DNA from: G965218495 sp965262785
Lineage (GTDB): Bacteria > Bacteroidota > Rhodothermia > Rhodothermales > Bin80
Assembly: GCA_965262785.1 (NCBI GenBank)
Contig: OZ253559.1
Coordinates: 744,001 to 808,000 of the forward strand
Length of the DNA: 64,000 nt
Direction: 5' to 3'
Position 1 is the first letter of the stretch. The number at the start of each line of letters is the position of its first letter. Below, piece by piece: positions 28,612-37,204 of this stretch. The translations under genes were made by a program, and so were the position numbers. The notes beneath the pieces were generated by a model, which saw nothing but the letters and a program-made list of their open reading frames with translations, did no database searches and was not told the DNA's origin.

Positions 28612-29100
28612 CTACAGCTCTCGGGGGCGCTGCAGCCACTCCAGCCTGCCTGCGCCGAATTCCGCATCCACCCATGACGGTATAGGTAGCGCCACGCACG
28701 CAATGGTCGCCGTTGGAAAGTGGCCGGTGGCCTCGCGTGTAAGTAGACCGGTCGTCATGGACCATGTCGGCTGGTGCCCCACCAGCATTATGCACGCCAC
28801 GTCGTCCGGCTGCTCCCGAATCAGCTCAAGCAGGATTTCTGGCGTCGCCCCGTAGAGGCTGCGGTGATACGTCACCGGCGCCTTCCAGCCGCCGGCCGCC
28901 AAAGCTCGCATGCACGTTTGCCGGGCACGCTTCGCCGTCGAGCACAGGATACGATCCGGCAATGGGCCTTGCACCGCGAGCCACCGGCCCATAGCATCCG
29001 AGGCCTTTCGGCCACGCGCCGCAAGCGGGCGCTCGTGGTCCCGCCCATACGGCGCGTCCCAGTCTGACTTTCCATGGCGAAACAAGAGTACCGTTTTCAT
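28612..29100 (-). CDS. SixA-like histidine phosphatase
   Basis: A 162-residue branch-1 histidine phosphatase. The catalytic motif is RHGKSDWD at the very N-terminus (MKTVLLFRHGKSDWD); SxxxRARQT in CSTAKRARQT is the second arginine region and VGHQPT carries the second histidine. The size and single small domain fit SixA, which dephosphorylates histidine phosphotransfer proteins in E. coli; the partner here is unknown. ATG at 29100 is chosen because the frame upstream runs antisense through xthA with no family likeness. It is divergent from xthA; a 32-bp perfect palindrome sits between them. Confidence 0.88.
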   Translation of the reverse strand: MKTVLLFRHGKSDWDAPYGRDHERPLAARGRKASDAMGRWLAVQGPLPDRILCSTAKRARQTCMRALAAGGWKAPVTYHRSLYGATPEILLELIREQPDDVACIMLVGHQPTWSMTTGLLTREATGHFPTATIACVALPIPSWVDAEFGAGRLEWLQRPREL

Positions 29101-29170
29101 GATTCTAACCGCTTCGAGAAGGCTGCCGGGCGCCCCGCCGCATAGCGGCACCCGGAGCAGGGAAAAGCGT

Positions 29171-29202
29171 ACGCATAGGTGTAAATATTTACACCTATGC
29201 GT
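29171..29202. promoter_or_regulatory. 32-bp perfect palindrome between divergent sixA-like and xthA
   Basis: Half-site ACGCATAGGTGTAAAT joined directly to its reverse complement with no loop. The centre is AT-rich and the site lies 71 bases from the sixA-like start and 79 bases from xthA. It has the look of a binding site for a dimeric regulator; a cruciform or a bidirectional terminator is less likely because no T-run follows. Confidence 0.75.
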
Positions 29203-29234
29203 GAAAACGTATATAAATTGCACATATAACCGGG

Positions 29235-29261
29235 TTGCGACTGCGGCTGCGGCGTATCTTG
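29235..29261 (+). promoter_or_regulatory. Candidate xthA promoter
   Basis: TTG at 29235, 17-base spacer, TATCTTG at 29255-29261, 19 bases before the start codon. The 12-mer CGGCGTATCTTG also occurs just upstream of the barrel gene at 59677. Pattern resembles Bacteroidota-type promoters (TTG ... TAnnTTTG). Confidence 0.4.
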
Positions 29262-29280
29262 TACGGCAACGTAAAGGCTC

Positions 29281-30069
29281 ATGGACTCCCCGATCAAGTG
29301 TGTAACGTGGAATGTGAACTCGGCGCGTGCGCGTTACGAGCGCATCGCCGCATTTCTGCAGGCACACCAGCCCGATGTCGCGTGCCTGCAGGAGGTCAAA
29401 TGTACGGAAGCGGTATTTCCTTTTTCGGATCTGATGGACCTGGGATACCAAGCCGCATTGTTCGGGCAGCGTACCTATAACGGCGTCGCGATTTTGTCGC
29501 GGGAACAGGTTTCCCAAGTCGATACCGGCCTGGATCAAGAGGCACGGGTCATTGCAGGCACAGCGCTGGGCGTGCGCTGGATCAATGTATACGTTCCCAA
29601 TGGCCAGCGCGTAGGCTCTTCGAAGTACCAGTACAAGCTTGCATGGCTGGCAAAGCTGGAGAGCTTTCTGCTTGAACAGCAGGCACGCCATGACGACTTT
29701 GTGCTGCTGGGTGACTTTAACGTGATTTTGGATGAGCTCGACGCAGCACATCCCGATGCTTGGGAAGGCACCGTACTTTGCGATCCCGCTACGCGTGGCA
29801 AGGTGGAAGAGATCAGGCAGCGCCTTGGGCTGGTAGATGTCCTTCGAAAACACGCCCCCGGGCCTGGTATATATACGTGGTGGGACTACCGTTCCCGTGG
29901 CTTTGAGTGGAATGACGGGGTCCGCATTGACCACATCCTCATGACGCCGGGTCTGGCTTCGCGCTCGGTCAACGCCTGGGTAGATGCGGCAGAGCGCGGG
30001 CGCGAGCGGCCCTCAGACCACGCCCCCGTCCTTGCACGACTGCTCCTCAGTGGACATCCAGCCACGTAG
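29281..30069 (+). CDS. xthA: Exodeoxyribonuclease III / AP endonuclease
   Basis: A 262-residue Mg-dependent nuclease that cuts at abasic sites and trims 3' ends in base excision repair. Motifs of the EEP fold appear in order: KCVTWNVNSARARYE, the metal-binding Glu in DVACLQEVKC, YNGVAILSR, INVYVPNGQ, the Asp-Asn pair in LLGDFNVI, YTWWDYRS, RIDHILMTP and the catalytic Asp-His in RPSDHAPV. Length matches ExoA/XthA. Its last 23 bases overlap the convergent polA. A palindrome and a promoter-like sequence lie upstream. Confidence 0.95.
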   Translation: MDSPIKCVTWNVNSARARYERIAAFLQAHQPDVACLQEVKCTEAVFPFSDLMDLGYQAALFGQRTYNGVAILSREQVSQVDTGLDQEARVIAGTALGVRWINVYVPNGQRVGSSKYQYKLAWLAKLESFLLEQQARHDDFVLLGDFNVILDELDAAHPDAWEGTVLCDPATRGKVEEIRQRLGLVDVLRKHAPGPGIYTWWDYRSRGFEWNDGVRIDHILMTPGLASRSVNAWVDAAERGRERPSDHAPVLARLLLSGHPAT

Positions 30070-32764
30070 GACCCGTGTTGAGATTCACCTCGATGGGTAA
30101 ATCCAGTGCCAGGGCATTGACCATCGAATCATGCACCAGCTCTTCGGCCTCTGCCACCTCATACGGTGGCACCTCAAAGAGGAGTTCATCGTGCACTTGG
30201 AGCACCATTCGCATCCGCAGCCCCCTGTGCGCAACAGTGCGGTCAATGCCAACCATTGCCAGCTTGATCATGTCCGCCTGCGTGCCCTGGATGGGCATGT
30301 TGACGGCGACACGCTCCGCCGCTGACCGCACCATGCGATTTCTGGCTTTGAGGTCCGGCAGGTAGCGTCGGCGTCCCCACAGCGTAACCGCGTAGCCGCG
30401 TGCGCGCGCCTCCTCCACCTGTTCCGACAAGAACCGGTGGACACCAGGAAATGACTCCCGGTGTGAATCCATCAAAGCGCGGGCATCCTTTATGGAGCAT
30501 CGCAGTTGCTGTGCAAGGCCCGAGGCCGACAGGCCGTATGGGATGCCATAGTTGACGGCCTTGGCTTTGCTTCGCTGCTCCAAGGTCACGCAGTCCGCAT
30601 CGACGTGGTGGATGCGAGCAGCAGTTTCGGTGTGTGGGTCCCGCCCGTCAAGGAAAATCTGTGTCAAGCTTTCGTCCCCGCTCATGTGGGCTAGAATGCG
30701 CAGCTCGATTTGGGAATAGTCCGCAGAAAGCAGTTGCCATCCCGACTGTGCCACAAAGGCGCGCCGCAACTCGCGCCCTGACGCGGTCCGATTCGGGATA
30801 TTCTGCAGCCCGGGGTCCGACGACGACAGGCGGCCTGTAGCCGCGGTGGTTTGGTTGAATACGGTATGCACCCGGCCTGTCGCCGGATGGATCCAGCGCC
30901 CAAGGCCCGCGATATAGGTACCGACCAGGCGCGTGGCCTTGCGCCAGTCCAGAATCATGCCACAGATCTCGTGCTTGGCCGCGAGCTCCATCAAGACACT
31001 TTCGCGCGTGGACGGCTTGCCAGTAGAAGTCTTGTGGCGCACCGGAAGACCCATCTGCCCAAAGAGGACCTCCCCTACTTGCTGCGACGAGGCGATGTTA
31101 AACATCCTGCCGGCCCTGGCAAAGATGTCTCCCTCGAGATCGGCGATCTCCTTCTGGAGGCTCTTCCCCGTAGCATCCAGCAACTCTTTGTTAACCATGA
31201 CCCCGGCCATCTCCATGTGTGCAAGCGAGTACACCAGCGGGAATTCCATTTCCATAGCAACGCGACGCAACCCTTTTTCGTCAAGATCCTTTTGCAGCGG
31301 GTCCATCAGTTCCAGCGAGAGCGCCGCAAATTCGCAGGTCGCCGCCATCAGGTCTGCCGGGGCCAACTCTCGCAACGCGCGCCGCTCGCGCCCCGCGCCA
31401 GCCACGCTATTCCAGTCTATGAGGTCATAGCGAAGCCGCTCACGCGCCACGAAGCGCAGGGAATGATTCGTGTCTGGTGCCAGAAGGTAATGAGCCACCT
31501 CCGTGTCGAAGACGGAACCGCCTGCTTGCACCTTGCTCAGCCCCTGCAGCACCAGAAGGGGCTTGATTCCATGGCCGACCTTGACCACGTTTGCGTTGGT
31601 TAAGATGGGCGCCAGGATGCCTAGCACCTCCTTCTGGCTCGTGCCATCCGGCATGGGCAGCGGAATGTAGCAGGCGGTCTCGTTGGCCCAGGCTACCGAC
31701 AGCCCGACCCAATCCGCCCACGCCGGGGGCAGTCCGTCATGAAGCGCGTGCAGGCCCAGGGCCTGCTGTCGGGCAAGCGTACGCTCCAGTGCAACCAGCT
31801 GCTTACGATCAGCCACCAGCCGGTAGTTGGCGTGCGCGGCGTCATAACTCCGGTGTGGCGAAGCGTCCGCTGATGCCGTAGCTTCCAGCTGCGCCCCAAC
31901 GCCCAGGCGACCTAACAGACTGGTAAACTCCAGGCGGCGAAACACCGAATGCACCTTGGGGCTGCTCAGCTCGGCGCAGCGGGCATCTTCCCAGTCAATG
32001 GTAGTGTCAACATCCAGCTTGATGGTCACCAGCGTCTTGCTCAGCCGAGCCATATCGGCCTCGGCCAAGAGGCCTTCGCGTGCACGCTTGGCCTTGATTT
32101 CGGCGGCATGCTCCAAGAGGTTTTCCAGCGTGCCGTACGCCTGCAGGAGCTTGATGGCGGTCTTTTCTCCGATGCCCTTGATCCCGGGCACGTTGTCGAC
32201 TTTGTCGCCCATCAGTGCCAGTACGTCGATGTACTGGTATGGCTTCAGCTGAAAGCTCTCTTCAAAGGATTCGAAAGTGATGTGATCAAACCCTTCGCCG
32301 CGACTCCTTGGCTTATAGATTGACACATGCGGCGAAAGGAGTTGCCGAAAGTCCTTGTCCGACGACACGATGATGGCGCTTTTCCCTTCGCGCTCAGCTT
32401 GGCGCGCCAGCGTGCCTATGACATCGTCCGCCTCGACGCCAGGCACCTGGTAGAATGGCAATTCCAGAGACTCGACTACCGTCTTGATCAAGGGCAGGTT
32501 GTTGATGATGGCCTCGGGTGGCGCATCGCGCGTTGCCTTGTAGTCTCCGAACAACTCCGAGCGAAAGGTCTTTTCGCTGGCATCCATTACTACCGCGCCA
32601 TGCTTGAGGTCGAAATCCGCGATGAGCTTCAGCAGCGTCATCGTGAAACCATACACGGCGGAGGTGTTGACACCCAGCGAGTTTGTGCGCGGCCGCGTCA
32701 GGAATCCGTAGTACGCCCGGAAGGCGAGCGCCATGCCGTCGAGGAGAAACAGGGTTTGCTTCAT
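30047..32764 (-). CDS. polA: DNA polymerase I, exonuclease-degenerate
   Basis: Fills repair and Okazaki gaps; 905 residues. N-terminal 5'-3' exonuclease (LFLLDGMALAFRAYYGF, VEADDVIGTLA, SSDKDFRQLL, GDKVDNVPGIKGIGEKTA). The central domain keeps the 3'-5' exonuclease fold, but the expected Asp/Glu residues are gone (LHALHDG, VGHGIKPLL, MAATCEFA), so proofreading is probably absent. Polymerase motifs: LSADYSQIELRILAH, O-helix KAKAVNYGIPYGLSA and LQVHDELLFEVP. The O-helix has Tyr where E. coli has Phe762, the residue linked to poor discrimination against dideoxynucleotides in T7 polymerase. The start overlaps the ligA stop (ATGA), so the two genes form an operon. Confidence 0.96.
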   Translation of the reverse strand: MKQTLFLLDGMALAFRAYYGFLTRPRTNSLGVNTSAVYGFTMTLLKLIADFDLKHGAVVMDASEKTFRSELFGDYKATRDAPPEAIINNLPLIKTVVESLELPFYQVPGVEADDVIGTLARQAEREGKSAIIVSSDKDFRQLLSPHVSIYKPRSRGEGFDHITFESFEESFQLKPYQYIDVLALMGDKVDNVPGIKGIGEKTAIKLLQAYGTLENLLEHAAEIKAKRAREGLLAEADMARLSKTLVTIKLDVDTTIDWEDARCAELSSPKVHSVFRRLEFTSLLGRLGVGAQLEATASADASPHRSYDAAHANYRLVADRKQLVALERTLARQQALGLHALHDGLPPAWADWVGLSVAWANETACYIPLPMPDGTSQKEVLGILAPILTNANVVKVGHGIKPLLVLQGLSKVQAGGSVFDTEVAHYLLAPDTNHSLRFVARERLRYDLIDWNSVAGAGRERRALRELAPADLMAATCEFAALSLELMDPLQKDLDEKGLRRVAMEMEFPLVYSLAHMEMAGVMVNKELLDATGKSLQKEIADLEGDIFARAGRMFNIASSQQVGEVLFGQMGLPVRHKTSTGKPSTRESVLMELAAKHEICGMILDWRKATRLVGTYIAGLGRWIHPATGRVHTVFNQTTAATGRLSSSDPGLQNIPNRTASGRELRRAFVAQSGWQLLSADYSQIELRILAHMSGDESLTQIFLDGRDPHTETAARIHHVDADCVTLEQRSKAKAVNYGIPYGLSASGLAQQLRCSIKDARALMDSHRESFPGVHRFLSEQVEEARARGYAVTLWGRRRYLPDLKARNRMVRSAAERVAVNMPIQGTQADMIKLAMVGIDRTVAHRGLRMRMVLQVHDELLFEVPPYEVAEAEELVHDSMVNALALDLPIEVNLNTGPTWLDVH

Positions 32765-34980
32765 GGATTCTGATCGGCAGCGAGTGCGCGCAGGGCGGCC
32801 TCGTCCAGCAAGGGCACGCCGAGCGCCTGCGCCTTAGTCGTTTTGGTGCCCCCGCCCTCTCCGGCTACCAAGAAGCTCGTCTTGCGGCTGATTGAGGAGG
32901 ACACGCGCCCGCCGTGGGCCTCTATGAATGTACGTGCATCCTTGCGTGAGAATTCAGGCAACCTGCCGGTAATGACAAAGGTGAGACCTTCCAGCGTGGT
33001 CGGCTTGTGCTGCTGTGGCTCTTCCGCCAGACACAGCCCGGCTACCCGCATCTTCTGCACCATCGCAAGGTTGCGCGCATCCGAAAACCATGCAATCGTC
33101 GCCTGAACGAGCGATGGACCCACGCCGTCAATACCCAAGAGCTGATTCACTGCGGCAATGGCCTGGGCAAAGAGCTGCTGCAGCGGCTCAAGGTGCTCCT
33201 GAGGCACCTCGCCGCACTTGGACTCCAATAGGCGTGTGATGCGCTTTCGGGGATCAACCACCTTCGCGGATTCCAGTGCATAGTCCACAAACCTGCCCTC
33301 CAGCGCCGGCACTCGGGCGACGGCCTTCCCTTCCGCTGCGCGCACGGCCTGGGCCACCTCTGCCAACGCGCCCACTCTGGGAATTGCCTGCACAATGACA
33401 CGCGCCATCGTTTCTCCCAGGCCAGGAATGCCAAGCGACGACACGATCTGCGCCAGGGGCCGCTTCTTCGCCTCGCTGAGCGCGTCCAAGAGCTGCGCTG
33501 CCTTCTTCTCGCCAATGCCTTCAAGCTTCAGCAGGCGCTCTGCGTCCAGCGCAAACAGGTCGGCCTCATCTGCGATCAGCCCGTGCTCTATCAGCAGACG
33601 CAGCGTCTGTGGGCCTAGGCCGTCGATGTTCATCCCGCCTCGGGACGAGAAAAACGTCACGCTTCTGAATATCCGCTCCGGGCATTGAACATTGGGACAG
33701 ACCAAGTCCACCGCTTCGCCCTCGCGCACCAGGGTATCGCCCGAAGCCGGACACGCCGACGGCGGCACGATGGACTGCTCCGCGCCCGTGCGTGCTGCGG
33801 TCACCGGTCCGATGATGTACGGGATGACATCGCCGGACCTTTTCAGCAGCACCGTGTCACCAAGGCGCAGGTCCATTGAAGCAATCAGGTCGTAGTTGTG
33901 CAGTGTGGCATGGGCCACCGTAACGCCACCGACGAAGACCGGCTCCAGATGGGCAGTAGGCGTAACGCGACCGGTGCGCCCCACTTGTGGCTCCACCTTC
34001 AGCAGCTTGGTTGTGGCTTCCTCAGAAGGATACTTGAAGGCTATCGCGCCGCGCGGGTCCTTGCCAACCACTCCGAGGATGCCTTCCAAAGCGAGATCGT
34101 CAACCTTGACTACTACGCCGTCAATCTCAAACGGCAACGTGGCCCGCTGCGCGGCCCACCATGCAACCCGCGTGTGCACCGACTCCAGGTCCATGCATAG
34201 CTGGACGTCCGGCGGTGTCACGAACCCGAGTGACTCTAGCAAGGAAAGCTGCGCCATTCGCGAAATTGCCGTCAGTCCCTCGGCATGCAACACATCATAG
34301 CAGAATGCTGACAGGTCACGTTGGGCCGTCATGCGGGCATCCTTCTGCTTCAGCGAGCCGGAGGCAGTATTGCGCGCATTGACATAGGTCGGGTCACCAT
34401 TCTCGCGGCGTGCCGCGTTCAGGGCAGCAAAAGCAGCCTTGGTAAATAGAATTTCGCCACGCACTACCAGTAGGGGCGGTACGGCTTGCGTGCCGGTTAC
34501 GGGTATTCGTAGTGGGATGGATTGGATGGTGCGTGTATTGGCGGTCACAACATCACCTGTTGCACCGTCCCCGCGGGTGGCAGCTTGAGTCAGGAGACCG
34601 TCTTCGTACGTCAGCACTATAGAAAGGCCATCAAATTTGGGCTCCACCACGTAGGTGTAGGGCCCGTCTGATGCGATACGCTTATTGCGCATCTCCCAGT
34701 CCTGAAGGTCCTTCGCGCTAAACGCGTTCGCAAGGCTGAGGACCTGCCGCGGGTGGGATGCCTTGGCAAATCCTTCAGCCAGGTCGCTGCCGGCGCGCTG
34801 CGTCGGCGAGTCCGGCGTAAGGAGCGCGGGTTGCGCTGCCTCCAGTTGCTTCAGCTCCTGGAAGAGCCGGTCGTACTCCCCGTCGGATATGACGGGAGCA
34901 TGCAGCACATGATACCTGTAGTTGTGCTCATTGAGCAAGCGGCGCAGCTCGGCGGCCCGCTCGGGCGGCGAAGGCTTCAT
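32761..34980 (-). CDS. ligA: NAD-dependent DNA ligase
   Basis: Seals nicks using NAD+; 739 residues from ATG at 34980 (the frame extends to 35031, which would overlap the DUF1761 gene and does not fit the family). Domain Ia YRYHVLHAPVISDGEYD, adenylation domain with nucleotide-binding Lys in VEPKFDGLSIVLTYEDG, OB fold with GRTGRVTPTAHLEPV, zinc-finger cysteines (CPASGD, then CPNVQCPERI), helix-hairpin-helix repeats (IDGLGPQTLRLLIEHG, LEGIGEKKAAQLL, LGIPGLGETMA) and a C-terminal BRCT domain (LEGLTFVITGRLPEFS). Complete. Overlaps polA by four bases. Confidence 0.97.
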   Translation of the reverse strand: MKPSPPERAAELRRLLNEHNYRYHVLHAPVISDGEYDRLFQELKQLEAAQPALLTPDSPTQRAGSDLAEGFAKASHPRQVLSLANAFSAKDLQDWEMRNKRIASDGPYTYVVEPKFDGLSIVLTYEDGLLTQAATRGDGATGDVVTANTRTIQSIPLRIPVTGTQAVPPLLVVRGEILFTKAAFAALNAARRENGDPTYVNARNTASGSLKQKDARMTAQRDLSAFCYDVLHAEGLTAISRMAQLSLLESLGFVTPPDVQLCMDLESVHTRVAWWAAQRATLPFEIDGVVVKVDDLALEGILGVVGKDPRGAIAFKYPSEEATTKLLKVEPQVGRTGRVTPTAHLEPVFVGGVTVAHATLHNYDLIASMDLRLGDTVLLKRSGDVIPYIIGPVTAARTGAEQSIVPPSACPASGDTLVREGEAVDLVCPNVQCPERIFRSVTFFSSRGGMNIDGLGPQTLRLLIEHGLIADEADLFALDAERLLKLEGIGEKKAAQLLDALSEAKKRPLAQIVSSLGIPGLGETMARVIVQAIPRVGALAEVAQAVRAAEGKAVARVPALEGRFVDYALESAKVVDPRKRITRLLESKCGEVPQEHLEPLQQLFAQAIAAVNQLLGIDGVGPSLVQATIAWFSDARNLAMVQKMRVAGLCLAEEPQQHKPTTLEGLTFVITGRLPEFSRKDARTFIEAHGGRVSSSISRKTSFLVAGEGGGTKTTKAQALGVPLLDEAALRALAADQNP

Positions 34981-35017
34981 AAGACGATGAACCCTTAGGC
35001 CTATCCTAGGGTTCAGG

Positions 35018-35425
35018 CTATTGCCAAGCACCGAGCACCAGACCCATAAGCAACAACACCAGCAGGTTGCAGCCCATGCTCAGGACATAGATCTGCGTCT
35101 TCTTCATCTCAAACGCCACCGACTGGAATCCGTACGGCACAAAGAATCCAAGCCAAATCAGCGCACCAAGCATCATGCCACTGGTGGCGCCAGGCTCCCC
35201 CATGTTGATCACATTTGCCAATACAAACGCCATGATGAATGCCATCAGCGTCGAGATGCCGTAGGACTGCACAGCGTTGAAGTTCTCTTTGATCTGCTCT
35301 TCGGTAAGCTCCATCAGCTTCATCCACGCCTTACCGAACAGGGGCCCGTACCAGAGCGAACCCACGACCATGGGAATCAATGCGGCGACGATTACGGCCA
35401 GCCAGTTGATGTTCATCAATGCCAT
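35018..35425 (-). CDS. DUF1761 family membrane protein
   Basis: A 135-residue inner-membrane protein with four hydrophobic segments: INWLAVIVAALIPMVVGSLW, ISTLMAFIMAFVLANVI, MMLGALIWLGFFVPYGF and VLSMGCNLLVLLLMGLVLG. WYGPLFGKAWM after the first helix is characteristic of DUF1761. Function of the family is unknown. It lies 37 bases upstream of ligA on the same strand and may be read together with it. Confidence 0.85.
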   Translation of the reverse strand: MALMNINWLAVIVAALIPMVVGSLWYGPLFGKAWMKLMELTEEQIKENFNAVQSYGISTLMAFIMAFVLANVINMGEPGATSGMMLGALIWLGFFVPYGFQSVAFEMKKTQIYVLSMGCNLLVLLLMGLVLGAWQ

Positions 35426-35449
35426 AACAATGAATGTCTTGTGAAAGCG

Positions 35450-35480
35450 AAAAGATACCCTGTACCTCCTGTGTGCGCAA
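35450..35480 (-). promoter_or_regulatory. Candidate promoter for the DUF1761 gene
   Basis: Minus strand: TTG at 35480-35478, 20-base spacer, TATCTTTT at 35457-35450, about 24 bases before the ATG at 35425. Pattern match only. Confidence 0.3.
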
Positions 35481-35493
35481 CTTCAAGCGGACG

Positions 35494-35859
35494 TTATGTA
35501 CTGCCTGACTTCTCGACCAGCGCGGCAGCGGCGCCAGCCGGGTCGCGCACAACGGCGTAGCGCATCCCAGCTCCGGCAGGACGCGGCTGAACGAGGACTT
35601 CGCCGCCACAAGCACGGGTAGCTGCCAGACTGGAGTCAAGGGACGCTACCTCGAAGTAGGGCAGCCACACCGGCGGGAGGCTGGCATTGGGGCCCCGCGC
35701 ATGACAAATTCCGGCGATGGGTTCGCCCCCTGCAAGCATGTTGTAGTCGTGGTAGCCGCCCATCTGCACAGGCTCAGGCGTCAGGCCAACGACGGTTGCA
35801 TAGAAGTCGCGAATCGTATCCGCATCCTCTACTGTAAGGTCCAGCCACGCTATTGGCAT
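35494..35859 (-). CDS. VOC (glyoxalase/bleomycin resistance) family protein
   Basis: A 121-residue vicinal-oxygen-chelate protein: AWLDLTVEDADTIRDFYATVVG opens the first beta-alpha-beta-beta unit and RYAVVRDPAGAAAALVE closes the second. Such proteins bind a metal and act on small molecules; the substrate cannot be told. It follows the MoaD-like gene by 17 bases and the BNR gene before it, a set likely transcribed together. Confidence 0.85.
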   Translation of the reverse strand: MPIAWLDLTVEDADTIRDFYATVVGLTPEPVQMGGYHDYNMLAGGEPIAGICHARGPNASLPPVWLPYFEVASLDSSLAATRACGGEVLVQPRPAGAGMRYAVVRDPAGAAAALVEKSGST

Positions 35860-35876
35860 AGGAGTGAGGGTCGTTG

Positions 35877-36155
35877 TTAGCCGCCGGCAACGGCCTGCAG
35901 GATTGTCAGGCGATCGCCCGCTCGGAGCTCTTGCCTGAGGCCCTGCGCGTGCCAGCGCGTGTTGTCCTGGTTGTGAAAGCAGAGCACGTGCTCTCGAAGC
36001 TCACCGGTTTCGTTAAAGAGGGCCTGGGCCAGCGCCGGGTGACGCTTGGTGAGCACAGCCAGAGCTTGCTCCACCGATTCCGCGTCCACTGGCACCATCC
36101 GCTCCTTTACCAGGGACGCAAGAATTGATGGAAGAACAACGGTTACGCGCGGCAT
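35877..36155 (-). CDS. MoaD/ThiS-like ubiquitin-fold protein
   Basis: A 92-residue protein ending in the Gly-Gly tail (ILQAVAGG) of sulfur-carrier proteins. VTVVLPSILASLV at the start and LRAGDRLTILQAVAGG at the end match the beta-grasp fold. The C-terminal Gly-Gly would be adenylated and thiocarboxylated by a ThiF/MoeB-like enzyme, not found in the window. It begins directly after the BNR gene's stop (TAG|ATG) and precedes the VOC gene, pointing to a linked function outside ordinary molybdopterin synthesis. Confidence 0.82.
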   Translation of the reverse strand: MPRVTVVLPSILASLVKERMVPVDAESVEQALAVLTKRHPALAQALFNETGELREHVLCFHNQDNTRWHAQGLRQELRAGDRLTILQAVAGG

Positions 36156-37204
36156 CTATACTGTAAACGCTTTGACGCAAAGTATGCGTGGGAGGAGGCA
36201 GTGCATGTGCTGCCAAGAATCGCCGCCGTCTGTGCTGTAGTGAACCGTGCCGGAGGTGGTACCAAAGTATATGCCGCACGGCGACTGGCCATCTACGCAC
36301 ATCGCCCCGCGGAGCACCGAAGTCCAGGCGCCCTCCTGCATCAGGCCTCGACCAAGCGGCGTCCACGATTGGCCCTGGTCCACGCTTCGGTACACGCGCA
36401 TGGCCCCTTTGGCCGGCAGGCGATACTCGTCGCTTTCCAAAGGGTAGGCGTATATCGAACCGGTGACGGGGTCGGTCACGACAGGGAAACCAAATGTCAC
36501 CGGCAGGCCAGTATTGTTTTCATGCCAGGACTCTCCGGCATCGGTTGAGCGAAACATCCCCAAGTGGTCCTGCCGGTACAACACGGCAGGGTCATGGGGA
36601 TCAAGGGCCAAGCCGTGCACACAGAATCCGATCTCCTTATGCTCCTTGTCTTCGATGGCCACAGGAATCCCCCGGTTTTTGGGGTGCCAAGTCTTGCCTG
36701 CGTCATCGGAGCGAAAGACGCCAACAGCGCTGATGCCACACCAAAGCTGGTCCGGATTGTCTGGATTCTCCAGCAGCACATGCGCGCAAAGCCCGCCCAG
36801 GCCAGGCTGCCACCTTGGCCGTGTAGGATGATCATTGAGGCCTGCCACCGGCGACCACTTCCCCGCGGGATCGTCGGCAAAAAAGAGGCCGGCCTCGGCC
36901 ACACCTGCGTACATCCCGCGTCGCGTAGTGGCAATCGTCCAGATCTGCTCCACAGCTTGCGCCCTTCTTCGTAGCGCGGGCCCTGGGCCACGTTCTGCCA
37001 CTGCAGAAGGTCCTCGCTGACGTGAAGCATGGGCCCATAGACGTAGCTTGCGCTCGCTGCGACAAAGCGCCCGTCACGTGCACGCCCGGCCGCGGTGACC
37101 TTCCAGCCTTTGAAAGACGGGCCCTCAAGCTTCCACGTTCTGCGGTCGTGGTTGCGCATCAAAAAGGCACCCTTGACTGTACCTAGGAAGATGAATGTTT
37201 CCAT
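36156..37204 (-). pseudogene. BNR/sialidase-like repeat protein, one frameshift
   Basis: Two overlapping frames together form a ~350-residue protein of the WD40/YVTN/BNR-like (exo-alpha-sialidase fold) type. The 5' part from ATG at 37204 gives METFIFLGTVKGAFLMRN and YVYGPMLHVSEDLLQWQNV; the 3' part gives RRGMYAGVAEAGLFFAD and Asp-box motifs SDDAGKTWHP, STDAGESWHE, SVDQGQSWTP, STDGGDSWQH. The frame changes near 36960, between EEGRKL and VEQIWTI, and one added base would restore it. It is either a recent pseudogene or a sequencing/assembly error. No signal peptide; the family is often found beside MoaD-like genes, as here. Substrate unknown. Confidence 0.75.

Noticed and set aside
28612..29934. 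440-codon minus-strand frame including the SixA-like phosphatase
   Set aside because: The part upstream of ATG 29100 is antisense to xthA and crosses the divergent intergenic palindrome. Only the last 162 codons match the phosphatase family.
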